Shown here: positions 1-10,055 of the stretch, piece after piece
How the letters are laid out: every line of letters starts with the position of its first letter
Numbering within the stretch: position 1 is the first letter of the stretch
DNA from: Zygaena filipendulae
Lineage: Eukaryota; Arthropoda; Insecta; Lepidoptera; Zygaenidae
DNA: 64,000 bases
Assembly (NCBI GenBank): GCA_907165275.2
Contig: OU015670.1
Span: forward strand, 647,501-711,500
Direction of reading: 5' to 3'
Notes under the pieces: model-generated
The model's input: the letters and a program-made list of their open reading frames with translations, nothing else
Databases searched by the model: none
What the model was told of the DNA's origin: nothing
Position numbers and translations under genes: made by a program

Positions 1-240
1 TTTACGTAATCAAAAAATAACGACGGTAAATTGAGTTGAAATTTCGCGTGACGTCACAACTACGTGCAGTTTGTACGGGGCTTATACCGAATAATGACGT
101 CACGAGTCCCCCACCCTAAACTTTAATGCGCTTTATCTCTGTTTATTTTCGTTAATTTGAAAAAGCAAAAAATACGTGTCTATAATTTTTGTATTCTCTA
201 ACTGACAGACTAATTAGAATTTTGAGTTTCATATCCTGGA
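1..240 (+). mobile_element. MITE family A, copy cut by the window edge
   Basis: Matches the roughly 320-bp family A seen whole at 42761-43090: two TGACGTCA octamers (about 50 and 92), AGCAAAAAATACGTGTC, and a terminal half related to AGTCCGTCAGTTAG. Non-autonomous, no coding capacity. Confidence 0.75.
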
Positions 241-923
241 GAATACCCAAATAACAAGCCAAAGTCGATCTTAAGTATTGGAATTAAGGTTCTCTCTGTC
301 GGCAAAACTGTCTTGACAAAAACGAGTACTTCTCAATTTGTGCCGACACAATAAAGTACTCTTTGTTAATAAAATTATTGTTCGGTTAGGAATTTTTATG
401 TACTGTGAAGAAATGGATTTTCAATCAGAACAACTATGTAACTGATGGATTCACTTCATCAGAATGGAATAAGCGAGAGCGTGGTTATGGCGTCTCACTT
501 TTGTATAAAAAGTGTGATTTTAAAATAAAAGTTTTATATCAATTTCTCAGTGTTTTTTATTGTTTGTACGGCAAATTATTTTTACATCGCGGCGTCCGAC
601 GCGGAACACCATTCGCGTTCATTAAAACTAAACATTATTCAACTAGTAAATTATCTACTATCCATAATATGTACAAGGTTTAATTTAAAAATACCTATAT
701 CTTATCACTAGTGTTTATTGCGGTTACATAATATGTAAAAAAAAAATAGAACTGTCAGCAGTTCAGCATGCATCTCACCAATGCATTTCGATGTAAATAA
801 CTTTAGAAAAAAAAATACCACTGAATTGGCTGTATGGTCTTAGCTTCCTTTGCCTTCCCCATTGGGGTAAAAACAAAAGTCACTTTCGTAAACATTTGAC
901 ATTGGCGGGATCTATTTATAACA

Positions 924-1090
924 CTAGCTGTGCCCCGCGGTTACACCCGCGTGTGTTTTGGTATCAGGAACCTTTGCGGACGCAAGCAGAACAATCCGCC
1001 AAAGTTTCATCACAATCGGACCAATGGTTTCGAAACGCATAGAGGACAGACATACAAACATTCATTTTTATTTACAAAAAGGTACTATCT
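924..1090 (-). mobile_element. Helitron-like element, partial
   Basis: Opens with CTAGCTGTGCCCCGCGG (the reversed Helitron 3' end) and continues into a CCAAAGTTTCATCACAATCGG subfamily body; the far end is not clear. Confidence 0.6.
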
Positions 1091-1384
1091 AATACGAACC
1101 AGCAAAAGCACAGATAATTATATTAAATACTGTGCATTTGTTAAGAAAGATAGAACCTAGAGACTTTGTATTTCGTTATTCTAAATAAGAATTCGTAAGC
1201 ACGAGAGAATGACAGATCAGTTTTTTTTTTACTATTATAATAACCGCAATTTAGTTAGGAAATTATAACGTTCAATACACGTTACTTGAAAATACATAAT
1301 TGAAACATTCTCCAAGCCGGGGGTCTTTGGTCGTGGATCCCATGACAAGAGAGAGTTCAGTCACCAAATAGTTAACCTTCTATA

Positions 1385-1621
1385 TGGACGCAGATAAGCA
1401 ATAACATGTTAACCCACACTGGAGAAATTTTGAGTAAATCGTGTTTAAAATTATAGCGCCCTTTTCTGTCAACTTTTTTGTGTGTTCAATATTTAGTTAC
1501 ATAATTAAATAGTATAATAAGGTGAACACATAATTAAACAAAGTTCCCTAACTCTTAGTAAATAGTTCTGAATAGGTAACTTAATTTTGTGGGTTAACAT
1601 GTTATTGCTTATCTGTGTCCA
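1385..1621 (+). mobile_element. MITE family B (237 bp)
   Basis: Terminal inverted repeats begin TGGACGCAGATAAGCAATAA and end with the reverse, ATTGCTTATCTGTGTCCA. Flanked by TA on both sides, as expected for a Tc1/mariner-type 2-bp target. Exactly 237 bp, like copies at 7670, 19564 and 23037. No open frame. Confidence 0.85.
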
Positions 1622-1756
1622 TATAATCTGCGGCATAGTTACCGTCCTATGGTGACTAGGTAGCAGGCAGGTAGGTAGGTATTATAAGCTAATTAACATG
1701 TAAACAGTCGACACCCGTCTAGTTACATAACACGTGCACGGTCGTTTATCGAATGC

Positions 1757-2191
1757 AGGGCCCTTATTCACTATGACCATAACGCGTCGCGTTAAGATAA
1801 GGCGCCACTTAAATTGCTTTTCGCTGGTTTTCAAAGAAGTTTCACTTTAAAAAAATACATTTACAACGTTTCTTTTGTCATCCTACTAATATTATAAATG
1901 TGGAAGTGTATATGTGTTTGGATGTTTGTTACTCAATCACGCAAAAACGGCGGAACGCAGCGGATGAAATTTGGCATGCACGTTGTCAGGGGTACAGAGA
2001 AGGATATAGGGTACTTTTTATCCCGGAATTCCCGCGGGAACTCCGAAATTACTGCGGGTGAAACCGCGGGGCACAGCTAGTAGACAATTTTAATTTCTTA
2101 TATTTTTGCATCTGGAGCGTTTGGGATTGTATTTTTGAGACTCGCGTTATGGGAACGAAATGTTGGTCATAGTGAATAAGAATAAGGGCCC
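1757..2191 (+). mobile_element. MITE family C, split by a Helitron
   Basis: Inverted ends GGGCCCTTATTCACTATGAC and its complement at about 2170-2191. A complete Helitron occupies 1881-2080. Related copies lie at 45983-46203 and 59440-59632. Confidence 0.75.
1881..2080 (+). mobile_element. Complete short Helitron-like element (Lep1-type)
   Basis: 200 bp. Starts TCCTACTAATATTATAAATG, ends GTGAAACCGCGGGGCACAG-CTAG, with host A before and T after, the Helitron insertion rule. Non-autonomous. It sits inside the family C MITE, giving relative age. Confidence 0.85.
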
Positions 2192-3957
2192 AGTTGATGT
2201 CAAATACACCCATTTACATCAAACACCCCGCTTTCATTCAACGCTCTACACCACTTTTTTAAACAAATATGCTTTCAAAATTTACACCAAATGCACTAGG
2301 CATTTTCATGTAAATTATATAAAGCGAATTTTCATACATAAAAATGTATTTGGCATATATAAACACACATGCAAGTAGGCATGGTTTATAATTTTCCACA
2401 TTACCACATACTACTGTTTTCGGTAATCTTGCCTAGTCACCATACACAGAGTTACCTTAGGTTAAAGAAAGATCAGCATAATGTCTACATAATATTTATA
2501 AGGTGTGGCAAACTTAGGTGCAAATATTTACAGAAATGAGAGTATGCACCGTTATAAACATCTTCATGAACAAAACAAAAAACCAAAAAAAAAACCACAC
2601 ACATCGCCGCGCGCCGGTATCTTAAAGTGAATGTGTCATCCCTTTCAATAAAGATTTAAAAAGAAAGGTCAATGACCTCGATCTTCACTCGATCGAGCTG
2701 ACCAGCTGATGCTCGCTCGCTGTGTGCGTGGCGCGTGCCTTGTATACGTATTAGTTAACTACGCGTATTGTGAATGTAGTTTGGTGTAGTAATGTTTTTT
2801 CATCGAATTTATTTTTCTCATATTTTGAAAATTACCGAACTTATAATATTATTTTTATTATTCTGTTTGTTTTATGGTATACTTTCAGTCCTGAAAATAT
2901 TTGCAGCAAATTTTGCCACATCTTATAAATATTAATAAAATAAGATTGATACATGTAAGCATGTAAGTATGATGGGGCTTCACCCGAGAACGGCTCGACC
3001 ATTCAAGTCTTGGAACACTTCATCTTGATACGAAGAGTTCCCGAAGGGGAATTAAGAAATTGACGCTGACATATAACATTTAATAATTCCAACATCATTG
3101 ACTATCTCCCAAAATGGATGCATACAACCAAAAGTATAAATTCCAAATACACACCTATAATATGCAAACTAAAAAATTCAATTCGTGCTAAATATTTTCT
3201 ATGTTTGTATACAAAGAATGGAAATAATTTGTTTTCCATATAAAAATCGACAACCAAGGCTCGTTCACAAAGTGTTGTTCCGAAAAAAATGGGTAAATCG
3301 AAAGCTGGCAATACTATGAAAAAGGAAATATCTTTTAGTAAGACAACTGTAGAAAAACTTATCAAAAAAGAATTTAAATGTTTTTACTTCGGAATAATGG
3401 CAAGTTGTCTTTAAATCTTTTGTTGTCTTAAAATGTCAAATCTTTTCGAAAACAACACTTTTTCTCAAATTTTTCCATAATAAATTGTTCCCATATTTTT
3501 CGTATTTTTTTTTTGTCGTTTTATTTACATTTAAATAATTGCGAGATCAGAGAGGAAAAAAAAAATAACAAAATGGCCGACAATGGCAGATCGCTGTCGT
3601 TACAACAATAATAATTTTAAACTATAATTTATTAATTACCGAATCACTTACACTATTAGAAAATGAGATGATCAATTTTTTTTTTCTACATCATATTTGC
3701 GAAATCTATCGAAAAATGTTGCCACGATATGCAATACCGTTGGCAAAACTCCCCATTTTCCCTTTACTGTTTGTAGCCATATCACAAAAACGAACTTACT
3801 GACTAAAAAAGTATTGACAACCTTTCGACTTAATACTCCTTTCGTATAAACTAAATTTAGTACGCATTTCACTGTTATTTTTGTAATTTATTGCATATTT
3901 GAAGTTATATTTCAAATAAATGACTAAAAAATCCAAACGCCATCCAGCTACTGATAC
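2192..3957. other. Downstream intergenic stretch, nothing recognised
   Basis: AT-rich single-copy-looking DNA with poly-A/T runs. Short open frames here (for example the 87-codon one ending at 3102) show no family signature or splice support. Confidence 0.5.
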
Positions 3958-4135
3958 TGGAACAGCGGTTGTTTGTAAGTTTGGATGTAGGGGATAATCT
4001 CTGCAACTACTGAACCGATTCAGAAAATTCTTTCACTTTAAGATGCTACAGTATCCTCGAGCGACACAGGACACTGTATCCTGGAACCGTGGTGGAAAAA
4101 ATCGAAAGGTCGCCAACGTAACGGATAGCGTTAAT
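3885..4135 (-). promoter_or_regulatory. Probable 3' UTR with candidate AATAAA
   Basis: Sequence directly after the stop codon. A minus-strand AATAAA at 3892-3887, about 244 nt after the stop, is a possible polyadenylation signal. Other TTTATT matches further down are equally possible, so the transcript end is not fixed. Part of this stretch (about 3958-4100) is a decayed Helitron-type fragment. Confidence 0.3.
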
Positions 4136-5224
4136 TTAGTTTTTCGTTGTGGGCGTGCTGGTCACGGCGCCCATGCTGAGCAGGCCGGGGTAACTCCTCA
4201 TCTGGCTGGTCATCAGGTCCCGGTACATGGCCAGCTGCCGCGGGTCCACCTGCCCCAGGCTGCTGTACAGCGCCGTCATGTACGGGTCCATGTAGGGCCC
4301 GCCGGCCGCGCCGCCCTTCGGCATGCCCATGAACTGCGCCAGGCTGCTCTGGCCCTTGAGCACGCTCTGCAGCATGTTGGCCTGCAGCGAGCTGGTCTGC
4401 GACGTGCTGGAGCCGGTCGAGCTGGTCGGGGACACGTCGTCCCGCGCGTTCACCTGGTAGTTGGGTATCACGAGCGGAGGCTGCGCTTTCTTCTGGCCGC
4501 CGACCGGGGAAGGGGACGGGTACAGCTTGGGGTACTCCTTGGGCGGGGTGGGAGTTTTCGTGGAGACGAACTTCCCGTTGGAGGAGCGCTTCTGCGGCGG
4601 TCGGTTCTTGGTCGGCGTGACTTTGGCGTTGACGAGCGTGATCTCGAGGTTGGAGCCGACCACCGCCTTGCCGTCCAGCAGGGTGTAGCTCTTGCCGGAC
4701 AGGTCCCGGGGGGGCTCGGGCGCGGCGGGCACGCGCACTATCTCCACGGCGGGCCGCGCGTCCCCCCGGCACGTGAGGTCGAGCACGCCCGGGGGGGGCG
4801 CGGCGCTGGGCCGCTGCGGCTTGAGGGGGGCCCCGCGCAGCACGTGGGGCGCCGGCATCACCGGGTCCTTGGGGTTGCCGTACACCGTCTTCTGGGGGTC
4901 CGTGGAGCCGAAGATGCTGGTCGCCTGTATGACGCGCGGCGGCTGGGCGCCGTCGGCGAAGCTGGGCGCGACGATGTTGTACATCTGGTAGAGCTGCGCC
5001 TGCGTCATGATCGGGTGCTGCACGGGCGGCAGGATGATCGGCGCGGGGTTCAGCAGCGGCGTGATCGGGTTCGGCACCACCTGGACGGGCCACGCGGTCG
5101 GGATGGGGGTCACCTCCAGGCCCCGCTCCTTGAGGATGTCCAGCTTCTTCTTCTTGGCCGACTGCGGACTCTCCGGGTACTCGTCCAGGTCTATTATCTC
5201 CGGCGTTTTCGGCTTGTAAGGAAC
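4136..5224 (-). CDS. ARID5B: ARID5B-like terminal exon 13
   Basis: 1089 nt, residues 764-1125 and the TAA stop. Acceptor CGCTGCAG|GTTCCT at 5226-5225, phase 0. It opens with VPYKPKTPEIIDLDEYPESP, then SAKKKKLDILKERGLEVTPI, a charged motif with an NLS-like KKKK that looks under selection. Then come a hydrophobic/Pro stretch (PITPLLNPAPIILPP), QLYQMYNIV, GVLDLTCRG, a Ser/Thr-rich segment (SPTSSTGSSTSQTSS) and a C-terminal Met/Tyr-rich tail (LAMYRDLMTSQMRSYPGLLS). The exon is GC-rich against AT-rich flanks. A long antisense open frame across it is a by-product of that composition. Confidence 0.9.
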   Translation of the reverse strand, partial: VPYKPKTPEIIDLDEYPESPQSAKKKKLDILKERGLEVTPIPTAWPVQVVPNPITPLLNPAPIILPPVQHPIMTQAQLYQMYNIVAPSFADGAQPPRVIQATSIFGSTDPQKTVYGNPKDPVMPAPHVLRGAPLKPQRPSAAPPPGVLDLTCRGDARPAVEIVRVPAAPEPPRDLSGKSYTLLDGKAVVGSNLEITLVNAKVTPTKNRPPQKRSSNGKFVSTKTPTPPKEYPKLYPSPSPVGGQKKAQPPLVIPNYQVNARDDVSPTSSTGSSTSQTSSLQANMLQSVLKGQSSLAQFMGMPKGGAAGGPYMDPYMTALYSSLGQVDPRQLAMYRDLMTSQMRSYPGLLSMGAVTSTPTTKN

Positions 5225-5283
5225 CTGCAGCGTTATAACAAAGGTTATGATATCGTTGCGTTAAGGTTTGTAGCGGCTCAAAC

Positions 5284-5519
5284 GGTCGCACTCAGAGTCG
5301 ACTTTAATGATTACTTAGTTAAGTATAAATTTTTAAAACAAAACTACCGGAATCAGACAAGTTTAAAAAATTAATGTTAATTGGCATTTAACCAATTAAG
5401 TTACATCTCGTTAAATGCCAATTAAAATTAATTTATTGAACGTCCCAGATTGCGGCAGTTTTGTTTTAAAAATCTATAATTAACTAAGTAATCATTAAAC
5501 TCGACTCTGAGTGCGGCCG
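5284..5519 (+). mobile_element. Foldback MITE family P
   Basis: Two arms of about 110 bp are inverted copies: CGCACTCAGAGTCGACTTTA at the left and its complement at the right, around a short centre (GGCATTTAACCAATTAAG). Lies in intron 12, about 60 nt upstream of the exon 13 acceptor on the transcript. Confidence 0.85.
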
Positions 5520-5994
5520 AAAGCCTACATCTACATATATGTATAATGCCTGTCTAAACAAATTCTAGACGAATAGGTTAAATGGGTAAGAAAAAAATTA
5601 GAGGAGAGTATAATATTTGATTCTCGTCAAAATCGGTGTGTTTAAAGTTTAAAAAATATAAGTATATAAAAAATACATTTATTCATAAAAACTGAGTGTA
5701 CAAGAAACAGCCGCGTTGATGGATCATACCTAAAGATCATTCACCCGTGTAAACGCTGCGTTAAAGTTCTTTCTGTCATTTATCTATGTACTTTTATAAA
5801 TTACTACAACTACAATATATGTAAACATGAAAGAATACGTCAAGCAAGAAAAACTTGTAAGGATGTGTGGGAATCACAGATAAATTTAAAATAAATATAT
5901 TTTTTCCATACAAAAAGAAGTTCCGAAGGGGATTTTGAAAGCGAAAAAAAAGCAGTTGTGTACAATAATAATAATATGCTACCATAATATTCAC

Positions 5995-6161
5995 CTCGAC
6001 AATTTCGTCGTCGCTGTGGCTGGCGGCGGGCGGCGGCCGGTGGATGCCGAAGTTGGTGACGGGGGGCGGGCCCGGCGCGGGGGCGGGCGCCGCCGGGGGC
6101 GCGGGGGCCGGCGGGGGCGCCGGGGGCGCGGGCGGGGGCGACACGTGCGGCGGTGCCGGCG
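5995..6161 (-). CDS. ARID5B: ARID5B-like exon 12 (Pro-Ala tract)
   Basis: 167 nt, residues 708-763. Acceptor CCGCGCAG|CGCCGG at 6163-6162; donor GTCGAG|GTGAAT at 5994. It is almost wholly Pro/Ala (PPPAPPAPPPAPAPPAAP) until TNFGIHRPPP and an acidic SHSDDEIVE end. A Helitron 3' end lies only about 27 nt upstream of the acceptor. Confidence 0.8.
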
Positions 6162-6189
6162 CTGCGCGGGGGGGGGAATCATTTATCCA

Positions 6190-6416
6190 CTAGCTGTTCC
6201 CCGCGGTTTCACCCGCGGTAATTTCGGAGTTCGGAGATAAAAAGTACCTTGGGTATGTAAAAGTTCATGATGACGCTTGTACTTATTTTATCTTTATGGT
6301 ATCAAATGAACTTTTTTCTATTCTATTCTATTCTATGATCGGCTGAGCCGTTAAGGCGTGAAAGCGTAACAAACAAAAAAACAAATTCACTTTCGCATTT
6401 ATTATATTAGTAAGGA
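6190..6416 (-). mobile_element. Helitron-like element
   Basis: Minus-strand copy from TCCTTACTAATATAATAAAT to CTAG. The CTAG end faces the exon 12 acceptor, 27 nt away. Contains a short TTCTA microsatellite in the middle. Confidence 0.8.
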
Positions 6417-6457
6417 TAGTTTGTGTGCTCCACGTTACTTTTGGAGTTCCCGCGGGA

Positions 6458-6604
6458 ATGGGCTGGGTGACTACTGACTAAATTTTAATGTTTAATCCCG
6501 TCTTGTAGATTAATAAAAAATATTTATTATTATTGCCTTTTTTTAGGTAGTAATCAAAAAATAACGGCGATACATTGAGCTGGAATTCCGTGAGACGTCA
6601 CGCG
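6458..6604 (+). mobile_element. MITE family A, truncated
   Basis: Begins ATGGGCTGGGTGACTACTGA and CCCGTCTTGTAGATTAATAA, then AATCAAAAAATAACGGCGAT. It stops where a family P half-copy begins. Confidence 0.65.
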
Positions 6605-6727
6605 TAATTAATTGGCATTTGACTAATTAAGTTAAACTTAGTCAAATGCTAATTACCATTGATTGAGGTAGTTTCGTTTTAAAAATCTTAAGTATCCTTT
6701 AAAATGACTCAGAGTGCGACCGTTAGA
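6605..6727 (+). mobile_element. Foldback MITE family P, right half
   Basis: Contains the central ATTTGACTAATTAAG and the right arm through ACTCAGAGTGCGACC; the left arm is lost. Confidence 0.65.
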
Positions 6728-6804
6728 AGATAGCATGACACTATAAGTATATCTCTAGTTTAATTCGACGCGAAGCCAAAAAAATGAAATAATATAACGC
6801 TTAC

Positions 6805-7006
6805 GTGATTGCGTCGGCTGTTGCTGCTGTTGCTGGTGCTGTTGTTGCTGTTGCTGTTGTTGCTGTTGCTGGTGCTGTTGGTGCTGTTGCTGGTGCTGTT
6901 GGTGCTGTTGCTGGTGGTGGTGGTGCTGGTGGTGGTGGCGGTGCGGGCGCGCCGGCTTCACGCGCACCGCCCGCAGCGAGCTCTTGCCCGCCGGCCGCCC
7001 GCCCTT
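6805..7006 (-). CDS. ARID5B: ARID5B-like exon 11 (poly-His/poly-Gln)
   Basis: 202 nt, residues 641-707 plus one base. Acceptor CCAACAG|AAGGGC at 7008-7007; donor AATCAC|GTAAGC at 6804. It encodes KGGRPAGKSSLRAVRVKPAR, then a His-rich and long Gln-rich tract ending PTQS. The CAG/CAA/CAC triplet run is a likely length-variable site between alleles. KGGRPAGK is AT-hook-like (inference). Confidence 0.82.
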
Positions 7007-7204
7007 CTGTTGGGGCACACCGCAGAGCAAATAAATTAACTAGAGAGGACATATTGTAGGCGAGGCCACCATTCCAAATGCTCTAACTCGCCCAAAATTT
7101 CTTTTATGCTTTTACTCCAGGTATATTTTCCACAGTATTCCCACAACTGTTCAGAAGTTTTTGAGTTAAATCGTAACAAACAAACAAACTCAATACTTCT
7201 GTTT

Positions 7205-7382
7205 AAATGGATGTTTGGATGGACGTTTGTTGCTCAATCACGCCGGAACGGCTGAGCGGAATTAGCTGGCATTTAGCACAGAGATTGGTTACAGTCTGCA
7301 ATAGAACAGAGGGTACTTTTTATCAAGGAGTTCCTGCGGGAACTCCGAAATTACCCCGGGTAAAACTTTGGAAAACAGCTAC
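7205..7382 (+). mobile_element. Helitron-like element, diverged
   Basis: Body TTTGTTGCTCAATCACGCCG ... TCCTGCGGGAACTCCGAAAT with a decayed CTAG end; sits in intron 10. Confidence 0.6.
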
Positions 7383-7466
7383 TAAATATAGCACTTTTTA
7401 TATAGCACTTCGCTAGCAACGCCTTGCTCAATGTGTATTGTGTAACAATAACACTCGGCAACCGAC

Positions 7467-7624
7467 CTGGTCAGCGGTCCCAGCGCTGGGCGCGTGCCCG
7501 TTGACGGCGTGGGCGTGGGCGTGGGCGTGGGCGCCGGGCCCACCGCTGGGCGTGGAGCTGAGCGGCTCTTGACTCTTCGCCTCGGGCGAGGCCGGCTCGG
7601 GGGCGCTCGTGACACTGTCATAAT
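7467..7624 (-). CDS. ARID5B: ARID5B-like exon 10 (Ala-His repeat)
   Basis: 158 nt, residues 588-640. Acceptor TTGTACAG|ATTATG at 7626-7625; donor GACCAG|GTCGGT at 7466. It encodes YDSVTSAPEPASPEAKSQEP, then a Ser/Gly stretch and HAHAHAHA (from a GGGCGT repeat on the plus strand). Low-complexity and probably disordered; supported by splice sites and phase rather than by homology. Confidence 0.8.
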
Positions 7625-7669
7625 CTGTACAAATACATACATACAATGGGCATGATGACAAGATATACA

Positions 7670-7906
7670 TGGACGCAGATAAGCAATAACATGTTAACCC
7701 ACAAAATTAAGTTATTGATTCAGAACGATTTATTGAGAGTTAGGGAACGTTTTTTAATTGTGTGTTTACCTTATTACATTGCTTAAATATGTAACTAAAT
7801 ATTGAACATAAAAATGTTGACAAAAAATGGCGCTCCTACTTTTAAAACACGATTTACTCAAAAATTCTCCCGTGTGGGTTAACACACTATTGCTTATCTA
7901 TGTCCA
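7670..7906 (+). mobile_element. MITE family B (237 bp)
   Basis: Full copy with TGGACGCAGATAAGCAATAA and ATTGCTTATCTATGTCCA ends; same length as the other three full copies. In intron 9. Confidence 0.85.
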
Positions 7907-7914
7907 CTTATCAA

Positions 7915-8135
7915 ATTTTTATTAAGTCCGCCAGTTGGATAATAAAAAAATTATGAACATGTATTTCGGTTTTTTAAATTATTGAATGAATATTTGGATA
8001 AAACGCAATAGGAGCGGGGCTCGTGACGTCATAATCACGTATAAAGTGTGACGTTACGCGACACATCGACTCAATATATCGCCATTTTTTTCGAATGTGT
8101 AAAAAAAGGAAACATACGGGCCCAATATTTTTTAA
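7915..8135 (-). mobile_element. MITE family A, diverged
   Basis: Keeps AAGTCCGCCAGTTGG, a GTGACGTCAT site and CAATATATCGCC. Older than other copies judging by mismatches. Confidence 0.6.
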
Positions 8136-8347
8136 TTAACCAACTTCAAAAAAGGAGGTTCTCAGTTTCACCTGTACCTATGTATGTCTGTGTTTTTTTT
8201 TTTTTACTTATCAACCAATTATTTGTATGCTTGTACACTATCCTCCCGAGTTTAGTTGAATCGGTTTCGATGCGGTTTTCGGGCAAGTGTTTGTTACGTA
8301 CCTACTTTATAAAAAAAACTTACTCATCCAGCTCGTTCACTCGTGAG

Positions 8348-8370
8348 GTTTAGGTTAGGTTAGGTTAGGG
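8348..8370 (+). repeat. Short (TTAGG)4 telomere-type tract
   Basis: Four TTAGG units, the insect telomere motif. A second tract sits at 9148-9169. Both flank a retroelement-rich segment. Confidence 0.6.
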
Positions 8371-8436
8371 TTTTTTTTTGCAGTTAGTAGCAGTTAGGGA
8401 CTTAGCCCGCGACATTTGCTGCGGGGGCTAAGTCCA

Positions 8437-8683
8437 CTTCACAACACACAGATCTACTTGATCCCACACTAAGCTATAAGCTTGTGTCGTGGAAACCAAG
8501 CAAACGTGGTATATGCTACACATATTATTACATATATATTATACTATAGATATATATATACACACCCAGACCGGAAAATGGAGCCCTGTGTTCATCACAC
8601 AAAGTCCACCCCCACCGGGAATCGAACCCGGAACCTCTCGATCAGCGGGCAGGCATGGTGACCATTGCGCCAATCGGGTCGTC
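8437..8683 (-). mobile_element. tRNA-derived SINE
   Basis: Read on the minus strand it starts GACGACCCGATTGGCGCAAT (A-box-like TGGCGCAATGG) and has GGTTCGATTCCC (B box) about 45 nt on, then a tail. The pol III promoter is intact in form. Copies at 48687, 52382 and 58018, all in the same orientation. Confidence 0.8.
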
Positions 8684-9095
8684 ATAGTCATAAGGTAGTC
8701 ATAAGTCCTGAGAGGGGCCCGTATATCGGGCCAGCGTTGTCGGGGCCGCGGAGCATGCGAGAGCGAGTCCCGGGGCCCCGACGAAAGGCGCCGAGGGGGC
8801 CCACCCCAGGGTTTTTAGTGGGTAAACGCCCTTTTCAGGGCGGAGTACCACATAATATATATTTATTATGGTATATGATATATATTCACATAGTATAATG
8901 TTTGGAATGCATGCTTTACCCAACCACCCGTGTCCATGTATTTTTGTTTGTCCTTTCGCATAATTGGTTGTCTGGAAGAGATCGCGACTGTGCGATAAGA
9001 CCGCCACTTGCTTTCTCCTTTTTCTTTAGGTAATGTAACATTGTTATTTTATGTGCAATAAAGGATTAAATAAATAAATAAATAACCATCGCCCC
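8684..9095. mobile_element. Retroelement 3' remnants
   Basis: 8700-8860 is a GC-rich block (CGGGGCCCCGACGAAAGGCG) resembling lepidopteran non-LTR 3' UTRs. 8968-9095 reads GGTTGTCTGGAAGAGATCGC ... GTGCAATAAAGGATT(AAAT)n, a retroposon 3' end also found at about 17050. Family names are not certain. Confidence 0.45.
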
Positions 9096-9147
9096 GGTCC
9101 GGGGGCGGTGGTATGCGTGATGCATTTTCTCTGGGTCGAAAAAAAAA

Positions 9148-9169
9148 AGGTTAGGTTAGGTTAGGTTAG
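9148..9169 (+). repeat. Second short (TTAGG)4 tract
   Basis: Follows a run of A. It lies 40 nt from the end of exon 9, inside intron 9. Confidence 0.6.
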
Positions 9170-9208
9170 ACCGACAATGGCGCCCAACCGCCACCAGCTG
9201 CCACCCAC

Positions 9209-9434
9209 CGAGGTTGAGCCTGTGCGCCAGCTCGCGCAGCATCCCGGCGCCGGCGTCGCCCAGCCCGGCGCCGGCCCCGGCCCCGGCCCCGGCCCCGGCG
9301 CCGGCCAGCTGCTCCAGCACGGCGGCGCCGTTCCCCAGCCCGTACTTGGCGAGCAGCTCGCCCACCAGCGGCCGGTTGTCGGCGAACAGCTTGCCGATGT
9401 CGTGTTTGCGGAAGTACTCCGCTATCCGTTGCAC
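9209..9434 (-). CDS. ARID5B: ARID5B-like exon 9 (Gly-Ala repeat)
   Basis: 226 nt, residues 513-587 plus one base. Acceptor GCCAACAG|GTGCAA at 9436-9435. Donor CCTCG|GTGGGT at 9208, chosen because it joins exon 10 in frame (G|AT). It encodes QRIAEYFRKHDIGKLFADNR, then PLVGELLAKYGLGNGAAVLE, a predicted helical segment, then a (GA)n run and MLRELAHRLNL. The hydrophobic pattern looks structured. I do not recognise a named domain. Confidence 0.83.
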
Positions 9435-9462
9435 CTGTTGGCGAGTTATCCGTACAGTACGA

Positions 9463-9730
9463 CTAGCCGCGCCCCGCGGTTTTACCCGCGTGAAAAGTTT
9501 TCATGTGACAACTTTTTTCCCGACATCCGATTTGAATGAAACAAAGCCTATATGTAGCTCCAGGCTTAGCTTAATCTGCCTGTGAAAACCGCATGACACT
9601 TTGTTCAGTAGATTCGGAGATTATCGCGAACAGACAGACAGACAGACAGACAGAAAGAACATAATTTTAAAAACTCTTTTTTTGTGGTTGGTTACTCTTC
9701 TTGATTCTACTCTTTTATTATAGTATACAT
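9463..9730 (-). mobile_element. Helitron-like element, GACA-type subfamily
   Basis: CTAGCCGCGCCCCGCGGTTT at the left, then a (GACA)n stretch at 9632-9652, ending near TTTATTATAGTATAC. The CTAG end is only 27 nt from the exon 9 acceptor. A sister copy lies at 63600-63822. Confidence 0.7.
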
Positions 9731-9779
9731 ATGTAAGTATGTATGTTATCTATACTTTATTATCTGTACATATACCTAA

Positions 9780-10055
9780 ATAAAATTAAAGTGTCCGTTT
9801 GTAATTTCAAATGAACAGCTTTTCAATAAATGCATACGAAAGTATATACGGTACCAACATCAAAAAATCAATATTTAAAAATGTTCTCTGTTTGTCTGTT
9901 TGTTCTGGGTAATCTATGAAACGGCTGCACCGATTTTAACGGGACATTCGCTGGCAGATAGCTGATCTTATAAGGAGTAACTTAGACTACTTTTTATCCT
10001 GGAATGCCCGCGGTATCTCTGAAATTAACGCGGGTGAAACTGCGGGAACAGCTAG
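9780..10055 (+). mobile_element. Helitron-like element, upstream member of a tandem
   Basis: Subfamily with AACGGGACATTCGCTGGCAG and AGCTGATCTTATAAGGAGTA, ending ACAGCTAG at 10052-10055 and directly followed by another element. Confidence 0.7.

Noticed and set aside
4043..5374. 443-codon plus-strand open frame
   Set aside because: Antisense to the terminal exon; the His/Arg/Gly-rich product reflects high GC with few stops, while the minus strand has splice-consistent, family-like protein.
6801..7059. Poly-Leu and Ala/Gly/Val frames over exon 11
   Set aside because: Shadow frames of the CAG/CAC repeat in the coding exon.
8618..8683. tRNA gene
   Set aside because: A and B boxes are present, but no cloverleaf with a proper acceptor stem; the same head recurs in four dispersed copies, so it is a SINE.
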